Shown: positions 19,401 through 31,213 of the stretch, in pieces
Position numbering within the stretch: position 1 is the stretch's first letter
How the letters are laid out: each line of letters begins with the position of its first letter
Assembly (NCBI RefSeq): GCF_007859815.1
Contig: NZ_SJPH01000001.1
Location: forward strand, 179,987 to 243,986
Length of the DNA stretch: 64,000 nucleotides
Source: Botrimarina hoheduenensis
GTDB lineage: Bacteria > Planctomycetota > Planctomycetia > Pirellulales > Lacipirellulaceae
Reading direction: 5' to 3'
The notes under the pieces: generated by a model
Seen by the model: the letters and a program-made list of their open reading frames with translations, nothing else
Database searches by the model: none
Told to the model about the DNA's origin: nothing
Position numbers and translations under genes: made by a program

Positions 19401-22400
19401 CCGGCGGTAGTGACCGTCAACTCGTAGTTGGTCGGCGTGCGGTCGGTCTGTATCTCGACGAAGAGCCGCACCAGCGCGTCGGCGAAGTCGGCCGAGCCGC
19501 GGGCGAATCGGTTCTCGATCGCGGCGGCAGAGAGCACCTTGTCGTAGAAGGCGAACTCGTCCAGCTTGCCCGCGAGCAACTGCCCGCCGGCGCTGGCGCC
19601 GAGCTGCCCGGGCCCCACCGGCGCCTCGGGGGAGAACGACCGTGTCTCGCTCGCAACGACCTGCCCGTTGACGTACAGCTCGGCGAGGCCGGTGGCGGCG
19701 TCGTAGGTCGCGGCCAGATGGTTCCAAACATCGATCCCCGCCGCGACGGCGCCCGCCGCGCTCTGAATCACTGGCAGCTCGCCGCCGACAACGTCTTGCA
19801 CCAAGCGGCCGTCTGGTGTGATCCGTAGATCGAGATCGCCAAAGGCGACGAAGCGGTGAGAGTAAACGGTGGCGTCGGCGGTGGGGAGCTGATCGAGCTG
19901 CACCCACGCCTCGACGGTGTACGCGCTGTACCGATTAAACGGCGTGCCGAGCGATGGAAGATTGACTCCGACACCCGTCCCGTCGAGCTGCAGCGAGCCC
20001 CCGAGCTGCTGCTGCACGCTATCGGCGAGCCGCGTCGCGCCGGCGCCGAGCGTGCCGTCGTTGCCGTTGCCCGACGCATCGACCGCCCTGGCACCGTTCC
20101 CCGCGTTGAAGCGCAGGTACTGCACCGGGTTGTCGGCCAGCACGAGCCCTTGGTAGTCGGCCTCGGCAATGGTCGCTTCGAAGGTGACCGTCGCCTGCTG
20201 CTTGGCGGCGACGTCTTCGGCTAGCGGCGCTGCGTTGGGGTCGGTGAGAAGATCGGCCGAGTACACACGCAGCGTCACATCGTCGGCGATCGAGCCGGTG
20301 AGCGCTGAGATGGTCGTCGGGCCGAAGGGAACGGTCAGCTCGTAGTAATCGACATCCTCGGGGCTATCGATCGAAAGCCCGGTGGCGGTCGTGGCGCCGG
20401 TGGCGGACGGGGGCAGAGGGAAGGCGGCCAGAGGCGTGTCGTTGCGGCCGACGAACACACGCTCCTCGGCTCCCGTCACGCCGCTGATGCGCCTGGTGGT
20501 CCGCGACTCGGTTCGATCCGCCAAGATCGCCGTGCCCGCCTGGATCATCACCGTGTCGTCGCCTCCGCCCGCGTCGATAAACACGGTCTTCTGAACGGTC
20601 GGGCCGACGGTAATCTCGTCGTTGCCGTCGAGTGCGTCGATGATGATCGCCACGAAGTCGCCCTCGGGCGGCAGCAGCCCGTCGACCAGGTCGGTGACGA
20701 TCGTCGGGTCGTTCTCTAGCAGGTCGGCCCGCTCGGCGGGGGTCGCGGCGTCGCGCAGCCCGACGAAGTCGAACACCGTGTCCTGCGGGTCCCACACGAG
20801 GTTGCCCTGGGCGTCGGTCGCCGCGAAGTCGAGCTGCAAGCTCGCCGCGAAGCTGAACTGGCCGTTGTTCTCCGTCTGCCGCGTGACGAGGTGCCGATTC
20901 GCCAGGGGGCCGGGCTCCGTCACGTAGTTCACATCGATCTTGTCGTTGGCGTTGCTGCCGCCGACGTACCACACCCGGTCGGTGTCGCGGGCGTACTCGA
21001 GCCACTCCCGGCTGTCCTCGCCGGTGAGGGCGTCACCGTACGAGCTGAAGGGGCTGCCGTCGCGGCGGTAGAGCTGGTCGCCGCCGCCGTTGCCGTACAT
21101 GAAGTCGAGCACCGTGCCGCCGTACAGCTCGTCCGCACGGGGGCCGCCGAGCATTCGGTTCAGACCGGTGTTCTCCGCCGCGGCGCCTCCGGCGCTGTTG
21201 GCCCGCAGCACGCCGTTTTGCTCGAACACGCCGAACTCGCTGCCCAGCGTAGGATCGAACGACCAGGCGAACAGATGGTTCGTTCCTTGCCCGCCGATGA
21301 GGTCGTCGTCGCCGGCGCCGGCGTACAGCGTGTCGGCGTCGGCGATCGAGCCGTCGAACGTGTCGCCCCACAGCCGGTCGTCGCCCTCCAGGCCGAACAG
21401 TACATCGGAACCGCGCCCGCCGTCCAGCCGGTCGTCGGCGATGGAGCCGAACAGCTTGTCGTCGCCCGCGCCGGCGTTGACGACCAGCACATAGTCCTCG
21501 CGGCCTGCTAGCGGCGAGATGTCGAGCGGATCGGCGCCGGTGGGCAACGCTGCGTCGCCAAACTGGGCGGCGGGCAGCAGCGTGGTGTCTTGGGCGAAGC
21601 CCAGCGTGTCGGCGCCCGCCAAGCCGGCGATCTCGAATTGCTCGATCGTGGGGAACTCGACACCGTCGATCTCTTGCAGCCAATCGACGAAGAAGATGCG
21701 GTTCGGGTCGGCGCCGCTCTGGTAGTCGATCCGTAGCCGCTTGTCGGCCGCCTGCGATTGGCTCAGCAGGATCTTGTCGTCCGCGGCCGTGCCGGTGACG
21801 ACCAGAACGTCCGTCTGGAAGTCGTCCGGCGTGTCGCCCGGGGCGCTGTTGCCGAAGTGGCCGTTGATCGTTTCGGTCTCGGGCTCGGCGGTGTAGAGAT
21901 TGAAGAAGTCGGTGCCGCCGCCGCCGTACTGGGTGTCGATGCCCGCCTGGCCAGAGAGGGTGTCGTTGTCGGCGCCGCCCCACATCTCGTCGGCCCCACC
22001 GCCGCCGAACAACTGGTCTTGGCCACCCTGACCAAACATGGTGTCGTTGCCGCCGACGGTGTCGGCTTGCGTGTTGGTGGCGTACAGCGGCCCGGCGAGG
22101 ATATCGCCCAGCAGCACGTCTTTGCCCCCGCCGCCGAAGAAGAGCTCATCGCGGACGTTGCCGCGGAGGAAGTCGCCGCCGGCGCCGCCGTGCAGCTCAT
22201 CGCCAAGCCGCCCGCGGCCCAGGAAGTTCGACTCGGGGGCGTAGGCGAACAGTTGGTCTTCGCCGTCGCCGCCGAACAGCGTTTGCCGATTGGTCAGCGT
22301 GCCGTTGTCTGCGTCGCCGTAAAGCTGGTCAGCGCCCGAGTCGCCGTAAACCAGGTCGACGCCGGTTCCGCCATGAACGACGTCGGCCCCCGAGCCGCCG

Positions 22401-25400
22401 CGGACGACGTCGTCACCCGCGTCGCCGGAGACGGCGATGTCGGCTCCCGCGCCGGCGTCGATGTAGTCCGCGTCCGGGCCGCCCGAGATATCGTCGGCGC
22501 CCAGGCCGCCGAAGATGACGTCTTGGCCGGGGCCGCCGAGGAGGGTGTCCGCCTCGTCGCCCAGGGTACCGTCGAGCGTCGCGGCGAGGACGAAGTCGGG
22601 CACGATGTCGTGCGTGCCGTTGTAGTTCGTTGGCAAGAGCCACGGCGCGGCGGTAACGACCGGATACACCGCGAGCGGCGACTCGTCGCCGCCCCAAACC
22701 ACATCGGCGCCCTCGCCTGCCTCGATACGGTCGGCCCCGCCGCCGCCAATGAGGATGTCGTCGCCCTGGAAACCAAAGAGCGTGTCGTCTCCGTCGCCGC
22801 CAATGATACGGTCGGCCAGCGTGTCTCCGTAGAGAAGGTCGTCGCCGGCGCCGCCGTCGAGCGTGTGGGCAGCGTTGTCGCGCTGCGAGGCGTCGATGTT
22901 CGAGAAGAGCGTGTCGTCTCCGTCGCCGCCGAAGAGGCTATCGCTGGCGCCGCCGCCACGGAGAATGTCGTCGCCCGCGTCGCCGAAGAGCGTATCGTTG
23001 TTCTCTTCGCCCCAGAGGAGGTCGGGACCGTCGCCGCCGCGGAGCGTGTCGTTGCCCGTGCCGCCGAACAGTTGGTCGGCTGCGCCGGTGAGGCCGTCGA
23101 TCGCCGCCTGCTCAGCGGTGACACCGGTGGGCCCGAAGTCTCCGTACAGCTCGTCGCTGCCGCTCTCGCCGCGGAGCGTGTCGGCGTCGGCGCCGCCGAT
23201 CAGGATGTCGGCCCCGAATCCGCCGATGAGCGTGTCGCTGCCGATGCCGCCTAGCAGCACGTCGTCGCCGACTTCGCCTTCCAGGGTGTCGTCGCCCTGA
23301 CCACCTTCCAGCCGGTCATTCCCGCGGCCGCCTCGGAGAACATCGCGGTCGTCGCCGCCGCGGAGGGTGTCGCGCCCAAGGCCGCCTAGAAGCAGGTCCT
23401 CGCCGACGCCGCCTTCAAGCGTGTCTTCGCCCCCTTCGCCCAGCAGCGTGTCCTTGCCGGCCCCGCCATACAGCTGGTCGTCGCTGGGGCCGCCCACGAG
23501 GCGATCGTCGCCATCGCCGCCGCGGAGCGTCGCCGGGCCGGCGCCGGCGATCAGCTCGTCGTCGCCCGCGCCGCCCGAAAGATCGACCGACAGCGACAGG
23601 TTCGGCGAGATCAAGATGCGGTCCTTGCCCGCGCCGCCGTCGGCCACAATGCTGCTTACACCGGTGTATTCCTGGCTGAAGCCAAAGGATTCGACCACCA
23701 CGGCGCCCGTGCCACTGCGGCGGACGATGAACGTTTCATCGCCGTCGGAGGTGTCGCCCACCTCGCGGTCGGCGGCGTTAGGGCCCATGTTGAGCCGCAG
23801 CACGCCGGCGTTGTTGGTTGCCAGCCGCGGCGTGACCTGCGAATCGACGTCGTAGATGACGGTTTCAAACGTTCGATAGTCGACGATCGGGATCTTCGCT
23901 GGACCGATCGTAGCGCGGATTACCACATCGATCGCCGAACTTATGTTGAACGCGCTTCCGGCGACCTGCTGCGCTAACTCCGACTCCGAGAAGCGGACGC
24001 GCCCGTCGCCGTTCGGGTCTGCAAGGTCAAAGCTAAAGGGGAACTCAATCGCGGCCTCGACACCCACATCGAGCCCCTTGCTCAACCCGACGCCGCCGCC
24101 GACGACAATCGCCGGCGTAAGCACAAGCTCTGGTTTATCGGTTCCGCGATTGCCGTTGAGCTCGGTGATGAACTGGTTCAGGAGACCCGAGCCGGTTTGC
24201 TGAACGTTGGGCCGATCGTCGAAGAAGTAGCCCTCGTCGATGAAGCCGTCGATGCCCGTCTCTTGCGCTAGGGCTAAGCCGAACGTGTCGTACCCGAGCA
24301 CAAGGTTGACATCAAACTTGAGCGTCCCCGCCAGCGTCACGAACACAGGCGGGACGCGGAAAGTTCCGCCGAGCCCGAGCTTGAGACTCAGGCTTGGGAT
24401 CTGCAGTTTCCAGACATCGGTGTTCTGGCCGAGCAGCAGATCGAAGGCGCCGACCGGCGTCGAATCGGTGTCGTCGTTGAATGGATTGCCATCGTCGCCC
24501 AGCAGCGGGAAGCTGATGCTCGGGTTGCCCAGGTTTCCGGTGCCGCTGATGGCGGCCGACGCCTTCAACTTGCTCGTCTGGCTTTCCTTCTGAGCGATGG
24601 GCAGCTTGCCGAAGAGAGCGACGTTGAGCTTACTCGAGCTCTCGACCAGCCGATCGTCGTCAGGAATAAGCTGCCCCGGCACGGCGACCGACTTGTCGAC
24701 CGTGAAGCTGCCCAACGGTTGCCACACCGGGTCGGTGCTGGTGGGGAACGCCGCGATGATCTGGAAGAAGCGAGCCAGGTAGTTGATCGTTACTCCGAAG
24801 GCGCCACCGCCGCCGAGCGAGATGATGTCGACCAGCGAGGTGTTACCCATCACGGCCGAGAGCCCCGGGATGGGCTCGACCATCACGTTCAAGAAGTCGC
24901 GGAACGGCTCTAGGTCGCGGTTGATCTTCGCCAGGTCCTCGCCCAGCAGATCGGCGAAGAAGTCGTTCGTGTTGATCTCGACATTGGTGTACTCGATCGT
25001 CGTCGGCGCCTGGACTTCGGCGCTCGGCGCGCCGCCGGCGAAGTTCCACGACGCCTCGAAGTCGGCCCGCATGCCGGGGAACCGCGACTCGCCCGGGAAC
25101 GCCTGCACATAGAACTCGATGCCCGCGTCGCCGGAGAGCGTTATGTCAACCAGTTGGCCCGGCGTGAGCGGACCGCTGGAGCGGGCGACGAGGCGATCGT
25201 CCGTCCGTCCGGCGGTCGGTGTGAAGTCGACATCGAAAAACGCCGTGAGCTGCGTGGCGTCGAGCGTTCGAGGCGTTGTGCCGCCGCTTGTCGTAACGTG
25301 GTACGGCGTGATGCCCAGCTGGCCGGTCGCTGCGGTGAAGTCGGGCGCGGCGACGATCTCGATCGTCATCTCCGGCAGCACGCCGCGCGTGGCGTCGTTG

Positions 25401-28400
25401 CGTGTGGCGCCGGCGTCTAGGTAGACGCCGTCCGTCTTGTCGATGCCGAAGCCGAGGATCAGCTCGAAGCCCACCGCGTACCGCGAAAGGGCGTTCTCTA
25501 GCTCCAGTTCCAGCCCAGGCAGGCCGAGGTCAAAGTCGGTGCTCAAGTCGAGCAGGCCGCCGGCGGGTAGGTCTCTGCCCAGCAGTACGTCGAACCGCGC
25601 TTCGTTGGCGGTGACGTTCAGTCCGACGTCGTCGATCGTGACAAGTGTGTCGCCCGTCGAGTCCTTGAGCCAGCCGATGCCGCCCGGGCCGAGGGCGTCG
25701 AACACATCTTGCCGAACCTGCGTCGCGCTGCGGTCGGTCGAGGCGTCAAAGTTGTCCGCCAAGCGGTCGGTGATCTCGCCGAGGAAGACCGCCTCGTCAA
25801 ACGCGGCTGTCCCGACGATCGGCAGATTGATCAGCAGCGTCTGGTCGTCGACGCCCTGGCCGATACGCCCCAGCAGCCCGGGCAGCGTCATGGTGAGCGC
25901 CGACAGGTCGTCGGTGAAATCGATCTGAGCGATCGCCCCGTTGATCGCCGCGGCGCTGACCGCCGACGCGGTGAAGTCGCCCGTGGCGAGCGCCGACGCG
26001 AGGTTGGTTTGGTTCAGCAGCACGTCGCCGTCAGCGGTTTCGGGGAAGTCGAGCGCGATGGTGGCGGAAGCCGCCCCCGTCGCCGAGACTCCGACGGTGA
26101 AGGTCGGCGCCGAGGCGGTCAGGTCGTGTCGGGCGCCGGGGCCGGCGAGCGACACGGAGTAGACGGCCGGCGCGGCCGAGGGGCCGGCGCCGTCCGCGTC
26201 GATCCGATAGGTCGCGCTGGGAGAAAGGGTGGCGGTCACCGGTCCAAGCGGTACGGCGCCCTCGATGCCGGATCCTCCGCCCGCCAAGCCAAGCTGCACA
26301 GTCGACGAATCGTCGATGTAGAGCGTCGGCGTGGCGGTCGCGCCGTCGATGCCAATGACGAGGTGAACGCTGGCCGTGCTGGTCAGGCTCAGCGGATCGG
26401 CCGGCGCACTGGCGCCCGCCGGTTGCAGACGGGGCGCCGAGGGAACGCCCAGCGGCGAGATGTCGAGATCGAGCTGCTGCGTGCTGGCTTCGCTGAGCCA
26501 TTGGCCCAGGTCGAGGTCGATCTCGACGCGGTCTCCCGCGAGGCTCGCCGAGATCGGCGGCGTGGGCGACGCCGTGGTGGCGAACGCCGCCTGCAGCGCG
26601 CCCTGGAGAGACTGCAAAGAGACCGGCGCCGCGGCCGACGCGGTTTGGAACGCTTCGACGGCCTCGGCGAAGCGGCCGGCGAGGTCGGTTAGCTGCAGCG
26701 GGCTGACGCCTAGGCCGGCGACCTCACGCGACAGCGCGTCCTCTGCCGACAGACCGGCGACGAACTCGCTGACTTCGCTCAGCAGCGCGTCCACGTCCGC
26801 CGAAGCCAGGGCCATCAGCGGGCGGAGCGCCGCCGCGTCGGCGTTGAGCGACGGCTGCAGGTCACCGAGGTCCGCTGTCGCCATCAGGTCTGGCACGGTC
26901 AGCTGCACCCGCGCCGCGGAGCCGAGCGACACCCCGGCGATCGGCGTCGTTAGATCGACCGGCAGATCGAGCGTCAGCGATCCGGTTTCCGATAAGGCCG
27001 GGTCGAGTGTCGTCAGGTCGGACAGCCCGAGGTTGAGCTCGTTGATCGTGGTGCCATCGGGCAGGCTGATCGTCGTGCGGGTCAAGAAACCCAACGAGCC
27101 GCCGGTGACCGTGACGTCGGCCAGTCCGGCCAAGGCGGTGGCGTCGACGCCGCTGGCCGTGAGCTGCGCGCCGACGGTCACCGTCGCAGCGGAGACGGTG
27201 ATGAGGTCGCCCAGGGTTTCGCCGAAGAGCGGGCGGCCGACGATCTGTGTCACCGGCGGGGCCGACTCGGGGTCGTCTTCTGTCGCGGTCTGCTCGGGGA
27301 TCAGGCCCAGGTCGAACAGCGCGGTGCTGCCGTTGAGCCGCCGGATAGTCAGGTCGCCCGGGCCGCCGGTGAGGTCGGTGACCGTGACGCCCCCGCCCGA
27401 GTTGATCGTGGCGGAGACACTCGCCGCGCGGCCGGCGGCGATCGCTCCGAGCAGGTCGTTGACCGTGTCGAGCGGGTCCAAATCGATCGCGAACCGCTGG
27501 CCATCGCCCAGCGTGAACTCTAGCTCCGGCAGGTTGCCGGTCTGTGCCTGGGCGAAGCCGAGCGACTCGCCGCCAGTGACCGTGATCGAACGGACCGCCG
27601 GGTCGTCGGCGCGTAGTTCCAGCAGATCGCCACGCGAGTCGGCGGTGATCGCCAGACCGGCTTCGAACAGGGCGACATTCAGCAGACCACGGAGCTGCTC
27701 GGGCCCGGTCTCGGCGTCGGTGTCTGCGGCGAGCAGCGTCACCTGCGCGGCTTGCGGCCCGCCGGCTCCGTTGAGCGCGACGTTCAGCGTGAGGTCGGCG
27801 GGCAGCGCGCCCAGCGGGGCGTCGGTGGTCGCCAACACGCCGACCACGCGGTTGATGCCGGCCGTGCCGAGCGAGTCGAGCGTGTCGCCGCCGCTGAGCG
27901 AGAAGCCGGCGCCCGGCGTCTTGAGCGGCAGGTTCAGCTCGAGGCTCGCCGAGGCGGTTGGTGTGACGGTGGCGTGGGTGGCGCCCGCGAGTTGCAACCG
28001 CTGAATCGGGCCAACATCCAGCCCGTCGGCACCCAGGTTCAGCTCCCGCGTGACGGGCGATTGCGAGACGCCGAAGTTCACATCGAACGTCAGCGACTGG
28101 TCCGCCGGGTTGAAGCGGGGCGAAGCGGCCATCGGCAACGCGGCGGCGATCTGCTGCACCGTGGGCGCCACGTCGCCGGCGTTGACCAGATCGGCGACGG
28201 GGTCCACCAGCCCGGGAGCCACGGCGGCACGCAGATCGAGCAGCTCGCCGACGGTGGTGTCTTGCACGAAGAGCACGTCGGCGTCGGTTTCGTTGGCGTC
28301 GCCATACGCGCCGATCCAGTTCGCCAGGGCGTCGAAGCCCGTCAGCAGGTCGGCCGCGCCCACGCGCGTGAAGGGGGCGATGCTGGTAAAGCTGCTGTAC

Positions 28401-29407
28401 TGCAGCACCGCGCCGCCGCCCCCGAGCGCGGACGTCTCTTGGTACGCCACCGATCCGGCGCTGACTTGCGAAACGCTCGAGGCGGGCGTCGCGCCCGCCG
28501 AGGGGCTGATTCCCCACAGGCCGGCGACGCTCTGCGAAGCGATCTGCGCCGAGACGGCCGCTACCTCCAGCTCCCCGCCGGTAAAGCCGGCCACGCCGGG
28601 CGTGGGGTCGATGATCGGCAGCGAGACATCGAGATCGATCACTGCCTGGCCATCGACATCGACGCCCAATACACCAATCTGCGTCACGGCGTCCGAAGCG
28701 CCGGTGTCGCCCGCTTCCACACGCGGCGCGCTGGTGAGGCGGAAGAAGAACGCCTCTTCGGGCGTGACCGCGTCTCCGTCCAGACCGAGCGTGAAGTCCA
28801 AGCTCAGCGTCACCGGCAGGGTGTCAGCGATCGGGGCAAAGTCGTCGCCCAAGCCGCCGCCGGCCACACGCTTCAAATCGATCTCGATCGGCACGTCGCG
28901 CGTCGCGGTGATCGACACGCCCAACTCAATGTCGGCACCCACGGCCGTGGCGGACGCCGCTGCGCCGCCGGTGGCGGTGATGTTCCAGTCGGTGCTGGCC
29001 GCGAAGGCCGTGTTGAGAGCGGCGACGAGCTCGTCGGCCGTAGTTTGCGGAGCGGTGTCCAGGCGTGTGACGAGCGGCGCGGCGATCTGCTGACCGAGGA
29101 AGGCACCCAGGTCAGCCGCGTCGGCAAGCGAGACGCCCAGCACGCCGATGTCGGCGGCCAGCGGCGCCGACTGATCGAGCCGCTCGCCCAGCGGTTCGAG
29201 CTTCGCCAAGCCGAAGCGGAGCGCTTCGGCATCGGCCGCAGAGAGCGGCGTGCTGGTGAGGAGCAGCCGAGACTCCAGGTGCTCTGGCGCTCGCCCGCGG
29301 GGGCCGCCGCTCGAGCCCCCGGGTTGGGAACCGTCGCCGGGGCGGCGCCCACGAGACCTATGAGCCTTCTTCCCCGGCGGGAAGAGGCGGGATCGCCACT
29401 TAGTCAT
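10448..29407 (-). CDS. Giant multidomain adhesin-like surface protein
   Basis: This encodes about 6319 residues from the ATG at 29405-29407; a TTG four codons upstream is possible and neither has a clear ribosome site. Counting from the TTG, rough positions are: basic N-terminus with a LEPR-XLL-like motif [11 protein letters not shown] (46-56); a 1900-residue adhesin-like region with Flagellin_IN-like segments ([17 protein letters not shown], ~645); RTX calcium repeats of GGxGxDxLxGG type (1940-2470, more to ~2680 and at ~3360-3640); LamG 1 (3160-3310); FG-GAP-like repeats (~3720-3840 and ~4540-4620); ELWxxDGT-like repeats (4140-4290); LRRs (5100-5210); LamG 2 (5390-5540); about five PKD domains (5620-6115); dockerin-like loops ([16 protein letters not shown], ~6120-6173); an acidic stretch and a basic tail. 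It is first in the operon. Calcium-dependent folding and attachment are inferred from RTX and dockerin content. Confidence 0.9.
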   Translation of the reverse strand: MTKWRSRLFPPGKKAHRSRGRRPGDGSQPGGSSGGPRGRAPEHLESRLLLTSTPLSAADAEALRFGLAKLEPLGERLDQSAPLAADIGVLGVSLADAADLGAFLGQQIAAPLVTRLDTAPQTTADELVAALNTAFAASTDWNITATGGAAASATAVGADIELGVSITATRDVPIEIDLKRVAGGGLGDDFAPIADTLPVTLSLDFTLGLDGDAVTPEEAFFFRLTSAPRVEAGDTGASDAVTQIGVLGVDVDGQAVIDLDVSLPIIDPTPGVAGFTGGELEVAAVSAQIASQSVAGLWGISPSAGATPASSVSQVSAGSVAYQETSALGGGGAVLQYSSFTSIAPFTRVGAADLLTGFDALANWIGAYGDANETDADVLFVQDTTVGELLDLRAAVAPGLVDPVADLVNAGDVAPTVQQIAAALPMAASPRFNPADQSLTFDVNFGVSQSPVTRELNLGADGLDVGPIQRLQLAGATHATVTPTASASLELNLPLKTPGAGFSLSGGDTLDSLGTAGINRVVGVLATTDAPLGALPADLTLNVALNGAGGPQAAQVTLLAADTDAETGPEQLRGLLNVALFEAGLAITADSRGDLLELRADDPAVRSITVTGGESLGFAQAQTGNLPELEFTLGDGQRFAIDLDPLDTVNDLLGAIAAGRAASVSATINSGGGVTVTDLTGGPGDLTIRRLNGSTALFDLGLIPEQTATEDDPESAPPVTQIVGRPLFGETLGDLITVSAATVTVGAQLTASGVDATALAGLADVTVTGGSLGFLTRTTISLPDGTTINELNLGLSDLTTLDPALSETGSLTLDLPVDLTTPIAGVSLGSAARVQLTVPDLMATADLGDLQPSLNADAAALRPLMALASADVDALLSEVSEFVAGLSAEDALSREVAGLGVSPLQLTDLAGRFAEAVEAFQTASAAAPVSLQSLQGALQAAFATTASPTPPISASLAGDRVEIDLDLGQWLSEASTQQLDLDISPLGVPSAPRLQPAGASAPADPLSLTSTASVHLVIGIDGATATPTLYIDDSSTVQLGLAGGGSGIEGAVPLGPVTATLSPSATYRIDADGAGPSAAPAVYSVSLAGPGARHDLTASAPTFTVGVSATGAASATIALDFPETADGDVLLNQTNLASALATGDFTASAVSAAAINGAIAQIDFTDDLSALTMTLPGLLGRIGQGVDDQTLLINLPIVGTAAFDEAVFLGEITDRLADNFDASTDRSATQVRQDVFDALGPGGIGWLKDSTGDTLVTIDDVGLNVTANEARFDVLLGRDLPAGGLLDLSTDFDLGLPGLELELENALSRYAVGFELILGFGIDKTDGVYLDAGATRNDATRGVLPEMTIEIVAAPDFTAATGQLGITPYHVTTSGGTTPRTLDATQLTAFFDVDFTPTAGRTDDRLVARSSGPLTPGQLVDITLSGDAGIEFYVQAFPGESRFPGMRADFEASWNFAGGAPSAEVQAPTTIEYTNVEINTNDFFADLLGEDLAKINRDLEPFRDFLNVMVEPIPGLSAVMGNTSLVDIISLGGGGAFGVTINYLARFFQIIAAFPTSTDPVWQPLGSFTVDKSVAVPGQLIPDDDRLVESSSKLNVALFGKLPIAQKESQTSKLKASAAISGTGNLGNPSISFPLLGDDGNPFNDDTDSTPVGAFDLLLGQNTDVWKLQIPSLSLKLGLGGTFRVPPVFVTLAGTLKFDVNLVLGYDTFGLALAQETGIDGFIDEGYFFDDRPNVQQTGSGLLNQFITELNGNRGTDKPELVLTPAIVVGGGVGLSKGLDVGVEAAIEFPFSFDLADPNGDGRVRFSESELAQQVAGSAFNISSAIDVVIRATIGPAKIPIVDYRTFETVIYDVDSQVTPRLATNNAGVLRLNMGPNAADREVGDTSDGDETFIVRRSGTGAVVVESFGFSQEYTGVSSIVADGGAGKDRILISPNLSLSVDLSGGAGDDELIAGAGPATLRGGDGDDRLVGGPSDDQLYGGAGKDTLLGEGGEDTLEGGVGEDLLLGGLGRDTLRGGDDRDVLRGGRGNDRLEGGQGDDTLEGEVGDDVLLGGIGSDTLIGGFGADILIGGADADTLRGESGSDELYGDFGPTGVTAEQAAIDGLTGAADQLFGGTGNDTLRGGDGPDLLWGEENNDTLFGDAGDDILRGGGASDSLFGGDGDDTLFSNIDASQRDNAAHTLDGGAGDDLLYGDTLADRIIGGDGDDTLFGFQGDDILIGGGGADRIEAGEGADVVWGGDESPLAVYPVVTAAPWLLPTNYNGTHDIVPDFVLAATLDGTLGDEADTLLGGPGQDVIFGGLGADDISGGPDADYIDAGAGADIAVSGDAGDDVVRGGSGADVVHGGTGVDLVYGDSGADQLYGDADNGTLTNRQTLFGGDGEDQLFAYAPESNFLGRGRLGDELHGGAGGDFLRGNVRDELFFGGGGKDVLLGDILAGPLYATNTQADTVGGNDTMFGQGGQDQLFGGGGADEMWGGADNDTLSGQAGIDTQYGGGGTDFFNLYTAEPETETINGHFGNSAPGDTPDDFQTDVLVVTGTAADDKILLSQSQAADKRLRIDYQSGADPNRIFFVDWLQEIDGVEFPTIEQFEIAGLAGADTLGFAQDTTLLPAAQFGDAALPTGADPLDISPLAGREDYVLVVNAGAGDDKLFGSIADDRLDGGRGSDVLFGLEGDDRLWGDTFDGSIADADTLYAGAGDDDLIGGQGTNHLFAWSFDPTLGSEFGVFEQNGVLRANSAGGAAAENTGLNRMLGGPRADELYGGTVLDFMYGNGGGDQLYRRDGSPFSSYGDALTGEDSREWLEYARDTDRVWYVGGSNANDKIDVNYVTEPGPLANRHLVTRQTENNGQFSFAASLQLDFAATDAQGNLVWDPQDTVFDFVGLRDAATPAERADLLENDPTIVTDLVDGLLPPEGDFVAIIIDALDGNDEITVGPTVQKTVFIDAGGGDDTVMIQAGTAILADRTESRTTRRISGVTGAEERVFVGRNDTPLAAFPLPPSATGATTATGLSIDSPEDVDYYELTVPFGPTTISALTGSIADDVTLRVYSADLLTDPNAAPLAEDVAAKQQATVTFEATIAEADYQGLVLADNPVQYLRFNAGNGARAVDASGNGNDGTLGAGATRLADSVQQQLGGSLQLDGTGVGVNLPSLGTPFNRYSAYTVEAWVQLDQLPTADATVYSHRFVAFGDLDLRITPDGRLVQDVVGGELPVIQSAAGAVAAGIDVWNHLAATYDAATGLAELYVNGQVVASETRSFSPEAPVGPGQLGASAGGQLLAGKLDEFAFYDKVLSAAAIENRFARGSADFADALVRLFVEIQTDRTPTNYELTVTTAGAGQAVDDYATRIDQQRRDVIVGGPGADRLMGGAGREWIFGGSGPDVLSGGLDRQADDLLLGGSGDDTFQIIPDFAAPLDNRPGTLAEGPGETVLPTRSDQFIGGEGDDQVLFLGGNQDRRGFEVPDYVALRYDANLFRYEFTSLVWDIAEQRFRTETIDNPANPAGNAEWEVYQQQYLLYTTIDVERQVISTRRGDDVVHADEGFQFLPINVSLTEQEKQNFPTWGLSLGDQEQGARLAELTIQGGAGVDFLFGGPYADTITGGPDDVDDDYIVGGPGDDELRGAAGNDTIFGNTPDSPALNFPWSGETVNVIGAVPSQEAYEYELAPPFEFVPPDTRPGIDLNDVSVASPGDFSESFELLAGEVYSADNLRSGPAGSRRILEIGDFDGDGFTDFVIDNGENADGVGTSMVLLRPGQLNDVATVNDWSEIVVQAYGEGPNGEQPLGVPGERFGDLNNDGIDDLVFVRSEDDDTVVTVVYGSDTELWPRNWTADLASQVTPGLVRELRFDGAQLQTDGVTVHTLQYDAVNTPDDLLITGQYAEGTAAADLIPGPLLTRSPVRTDTSGGTGKLLGRAIVHNGAGFLGHSIGPFDGGDGFNQPTNAALLRIDGTNFNALQVVQEDTGVDQDTDLFHTEFGDSVAIGSDTFFIGGLPGATNNARVFRIDSSNRVEWYAADVNNGFRLTDELIVLDGLLYGTIAGQLGSIGQGFTPFELNRPFGFPGGARDLTVVETGANDTVFYLTNDDRLARYTRAGGGDGTFNIVPLPTSALGTLTNLSDLIQYNGFLFFAGETSQVGRELWRYNPSSGQLTAIDLVADQFATGSDPGNFTLHDGRLFFSARSEDEAGKRGVELWRLDSPGSAPVLAADINPGQSSSNPTRMLSTSEGLFFALDSGNASLDADLWRWQDGQVNRIGLTSGASLDVIPQFELDGTLYFSADDGLGRHGLWTLELDSQLGYILSGADIASLSSTTGGTVDVTQSLARFTSTDTSSSANSRLRVSVPGDLSGDGLDEVSFGPTVRAGQRVYEDQRVISEIEVSLEPGSGDYQVSITVGSITESFTFDPDGPGLDDAFDRINFLNDLIDASPLGNTVDAGEADNDDFDSLRFETNLSRYQRPFIFVSDNDDFSAENAIRSDGNGQLSDARFDLGSTNFQSFLIPSQRGVIPGGTMPGASEPAATRFAGNTIHLEPASFSFGPTVTAALGDINADGFDDYAVSLNGQVDVYLGSASLPSAPILAVTGISGVTQPSVTAGDFDNNGQVDLAIGDGAGTVWIIDAVASESGTQSLVTVAARRIDSGGPLSGGRGVVRLPGSPQIDFNRDGRDDLLARVVSAPRAQSITPNGAWVSGDLPAQWIGVSDNTNGPSGTYVYELTVDLTGFDPSTVSINGSWASDNGGEIRVNNGPSGVTNTATSFGSLDTFELTSGFTAGVNRLQFRVGNGGAGPTGLLVNSLTGTGTRTTGGQASIPGLFVTGRAAGVNRPDPHYRLIDAPASVGAVVGDPLAVGGNSFGEDHVLVVYGTPEAIPLPDAFDELGNRAIRGAGTFVSNPATGRPLVFTEADDPYLLGPSGERWFRFRTLGDGETGNAVRFVSAGDGTLSANDPTFTAELRDEGGRLLGSGLALDLRTLDAGDYYLRVTGAEGGAPFAIEIEAPFAGQRDETSDLPDRDAIYGEDGDDSLNGNQDLDAIYGGSGDDLFTAEAIEVRDAVSGRENPPTGELTTQVRPPIEDPLVSVASGLVGRIAAALGTPAATDFTESQLASITSIDLSGLFSSIPSATQLAGLDRLVNLQTLDFSDNEWDSDTIASLAFDPATGLGLSQLETLDLSRSGGAFEFFDGDSDVFTRFRRLRSLDLSGIDAYFPSGDGMPALEFLTYEITDVLNSGPNLLFREGDLVSFNFGVPFGVPFDEFEVLDPAGAVVDSGFGTGEVAFTAQDSGSHTLVISGFNFDTGETDSASFAIPVFDTPTVIDPIQPIAGVFEGDTLTASGGGGGVVTLQRNSAALADITLTDPSPADLANLSQRVSIIDPAGGVRDLTTGAINFDGADDLARLSGAGDLGQLSDQLTFSAWINPAGGAGLESLFGASSAGGTGWDVFVSDGSLGFGAFGVNALVSNANVTIGGWQHVAVTLANDNSVRFYVDGVEESVNTFGASNIITGATEFAIGRGYEGGMDEVRVYSRALTAEEIAAEAAFSPVDANTPNLVGYWPMNEGAGLLVADYSASAANGILEGAGQGSLPHWTSTVATPLASPSYTLPQDGGFAIRATVSDAIGPIASRTQTVIVGNAAPVTPSLAAPTGAVADDVLTFDASVTTDPSPADTFSLAWRGALQFDPDAVTAEGPEFSYRPATAGVHEVLLTATDNQGAASTRLVTFDVDPLATITFAAGEDAATGFVEGGELLLSSAASSPVDQGSSANGDSGAVRTYAWSVVRQGELTPLVTGTDAGFRFVPTDEGTYVLSLVVADTFDVGTEGERTFTSSVATRTIEVANAPATLVAPISRFATEGVATTLAVGLIEPGGGDPGLTYDWTVTDSSATQVLSTTTATPTLDYAFPDDGGYEMLVVARDAAAAQVTTVSWLVTVAGDAPTVAIGPLPALAEGDAAVFAGVFADTAGLGDGPYSIVWDYGDGSTPVTGTVTPPAHLYADSGSYVATLTVTDKDGLQGVATVDVSVANNAPTVTQAAAVPSAGESLVWNFNGQVTDFDGTLGGGADREPLAATIDLGDGTTLPLLLTPIADASPALATYQFAINHTYAAPGVYPVTITVSDDDGDVTTFALAADVDPIAGDYDRDRDVDDDDYTFWSNNFGATEGVGLQADGNGNGRVEIGDYNVWRDNRDAAIALSTGPQTDEAIGDAAAPLTVVTVVDQSLAPRPNDAAAVGEAEQEAFAGLAEAVPAAEVWPTSGATTGTTSSSATSSNTTASSAALAGAAADEALLLLDTATPDAEPAEPTDDEGVATDATDEAIAESRPERSPRRLLRSLLQRSRRT

Positions 29408-29776
29408 GAAGGATGCCAATCACGGTAGAACAAGCAGAACCGTGTCGCGCGTCCCGCGCATTGCCGCCCTAGCTGAGACGAGACAGAGACCGGTTATAGC
29501 CGCGGATCGCTACGACTTCCCGCAGAATCTTCGCAAGTTCCCGCAGAATCTTCGCAAGCGGGACATGTTCACCACGATTCTCACACCGGTGGTAGACCGC
29601 AGTTTTGATCGGTTTGCGCTCGGTTCTGTATAGATTCGCGCGGGGACCGATGAGGTTGCCCGGTCCAATCCCCGGCAAGGCGCCGGGCGACTTACTCTCT
29701 CTCTGCTGCGGAAGACCGGTTGACCTCGGCAGATCCAGCGTCGGCAGGCCTATCGACAAGTGGGTAAGCTGTCCGC
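29408..29776. other. Divergent intergenic region upstream of the giant operon
   Basis: This separates the minus-strand giant operon from the plus-strand TIGR03032 relic. It should hold the promoter of the giant operon, but I cannot point to clear -35 and -10 boxes. It contains a perfect 21-bp tandem duplication at 29517-29558. Confidence 0.5.
29517..29558. repeat. Perfect 21-bp tandem duplication
   Basis: The unit TTCCCGCAGAATCTTCGCAA plus G occurs twice back to back (29517-29537 and 29538-29558). It lies about 110 bases upstream of the giant gene start, where it could alter promoter spacing or provide two regulator sites. Confidence 0.9.
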
Positions 29777-30290
29777 ATGACCAACGGCGACGACCCGGCC
29801 GATCCGCTGCGAAGCGTTCATACCACCAGCTTCCCCGCACTGCTTGGCGAGCTGGGCGCTTCGATTTTTGTGACGAGCTACCAGGCCGGTAAGTTTGTTG
29901 TTCTGCGGAACGACGGCGGTGTGCTCAACACACACTTCCGATAACCTGCAGAAGCCCATGGGCTTGGCCCATAACTGGGGGCGGTTAGCTGTCGGCTGCA
30001 GCGTCGATATCTGGGAGTTCCACAACGTACCCGCGGTTTGTGCGAATCTTGACGCTTCCGACGCGTTCCCGTCCGTAGCGGCTACTCACGACGCCTGCTT
30101 CCTGCCGCGTCGCGCACACTGCACGGGCGACGTGCAACTTCACGAGATGGCATGGATTGGCGGTGACCTAGTCTTCGTCAATACGTCCTTCAGTTGTCTC
30201 GCACAGCGAAGCGAGGAGAACAGCTTCGAGCCGATCTGGCGACCCGAGTGGATCACCCACTACGCGCCGGGCGACAACTGCCACCTCAAC
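29777..30290 (+). pseudogene. TIGR03032 family relic, frameshifted and truncated
   Basis: The first part reads MTNGDDPADPLRSVHTTSFP and continues to VLNTHFR followed by TAA near 29942. The homology resumes in another frame at LQKPMGLAHNWGRLAVGCSV and continues to PGDNCHLNG at about 30290. The match to the N-terminal half of the 1773-2900 gene is close, including PLRSVHTTSFPALL, YQAGK, CSVDIWEFHNVPAVCA and ENSFEPIWRP. After HLNG the similarity stops abruptly and is replaced by the direct repeat shared with 1208-1316. It is therefore a dead half gene with one frameshift and a lost C-terminal half, lying in inverted orientation relative to the other copy. Confidence 0.85.
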
Positions 30291-30392
30291 GGGTTCATTG
30301 CTCATGCTCGGAGACGCACCCCAAGCCAACTGCGGACGGTCCTGAAGACCTCGGCGAGTTCGCCGCTTGTGAAAGTCCGCGAAGACGATGCA
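30285..30392 (+). repeat. Direct repeat copy 2 (pairs with 1208-1316)
   Basis: It starts at the breakpoint of the truncated TIGR03032 relic; the first bases, CTCAACGG, still encode the end of HLNG. The following 76-base core is identical to copy 1. A small hairpin (GATAGGC/GCCTATC, 30420-30440) lies just beyond. Confidence 0.85.
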
Positions 30393-30553
30393 ACCTCAGT
30401 GAGTTTGAGCCGGTTGAGCGATAGGCGGAAACAGCCTATCACGCAGCGAGAAGATTGTTGTGGGCGCAACCAACGGCTAGACTGAGCCTTACGCCAATCT
30501 TCGGACTGCGAGTTAGGCTGACAACCTTGCGGCCTAGAGGTGTTACGTTGGTC

Positions 30554-31213
30554 ATGCTAAAGACAAGTTCGTACACACGAGACGTGCCTTTGCACAACAT
30601 CGGATTTGCTTTCACTCCTAGCTTGGCTTCCAACGACCACCAAGTCCGCATCCTTGTCGACGAAAAGGACTGGCTCGGTGACTCCTTACTTGGAATTGAT
30701 CCGCCTGAGTTCTTCGCTCAGCTTGCCCTAACAATCGGCGGCGAACTACTTGTTGGCAGGTGTGAATGCGGTTGCGTTGGATGCGACGATATGACCGTGC
30801 AGGTGGTTCGGAACCAGGATGCGGTGAAGTGGATAGATTGCCGTGATTCGGAATTGACGTTCTCCACGGCGCAATATGACTTAGCTATGCATCGAGCAAA
30901 GAACGACTTTGCATGGGAATCGCCCAATCGCACGGCAGAACGACGTGCCGCGAAAATATTGAATGGGATTGTCTTGCCCGACGGATTTTCGTTTCAATGG
31001 GCATCTACAAGAATTCGAGACAGCGTTTTAACGCTGTCATTTCTCCGAGATGGCGTGCAAAAGATCGTCGATCTTGTGTGGGATGGCGTTCGTCCCGAGA
31101 GTGCGTGTGCGAGCGCGACGACGTTCGTGGCGCAACTAGGCGAACAATCGCATGCACTGGAGCCGGCGGCCGGGCCGGATACCGACGGAAAGTCGTTACC
31201 GCCGGCCCAGTGA
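30554..31213 (+). CDS. Hypothetical protein with a CxCxxxxC motif
   Basis: This encodes 219 residues from the ATG at 30554. An upstream in-frame extension to 30455 is possible but reads as random sequence. The middle has LTIGGELLVGRCECGCVGCD, which resembles a recurrent hypothetical family with a CxCGxxGC turn followed by a beta hairpin and VxW (here DAVKWID). The C-terminal half has an Arg-rich helix (ESPNRTAERRAAKILNG) and a mixed alpha/beta segment. The gene is visibly richer in A and T than its neighbours and lies in a patch of broken genes, so recent acquisition is likely. The function is unknown; an immunity or metal-binding role would only be a guess. Confidence 0.65.
   Translation: MLKTSSYTRDVPLHNIGFAFTPSLASNDHQVRILVDEKDWLGDSLLGIDPPEFFAQLALTIGGELLVGRCECGCVGCDDMTVQVVRNQDAVKWIDCRDSELTFSTAQYDLAMHRAKNDFAWESPNRTAERRAAKILNGIVLPDGFSFQWASTRIRDSVLTLSFLRDGVQKIVDLVWDGVRPESACASATTFVAQLGEQSHALEPAAGPDTDGKSLPPAQ

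Noticed and set aside
21400-23600. CRISPR-like or satellite repeat array
   Set aside because: The short repeats are codon-level repeats of the RTX GGxGxDxLx motif in one reading frame, not identical spaced repeats.
26376-29428. Long plus-strand frames opposite the start of the 6319-residue gene
   Set aside because: Their composition is low-complexity Ser/Arg/Pro or Gly/Arg and they contain no known motif. The minus frame has clear domain sequence throughout.
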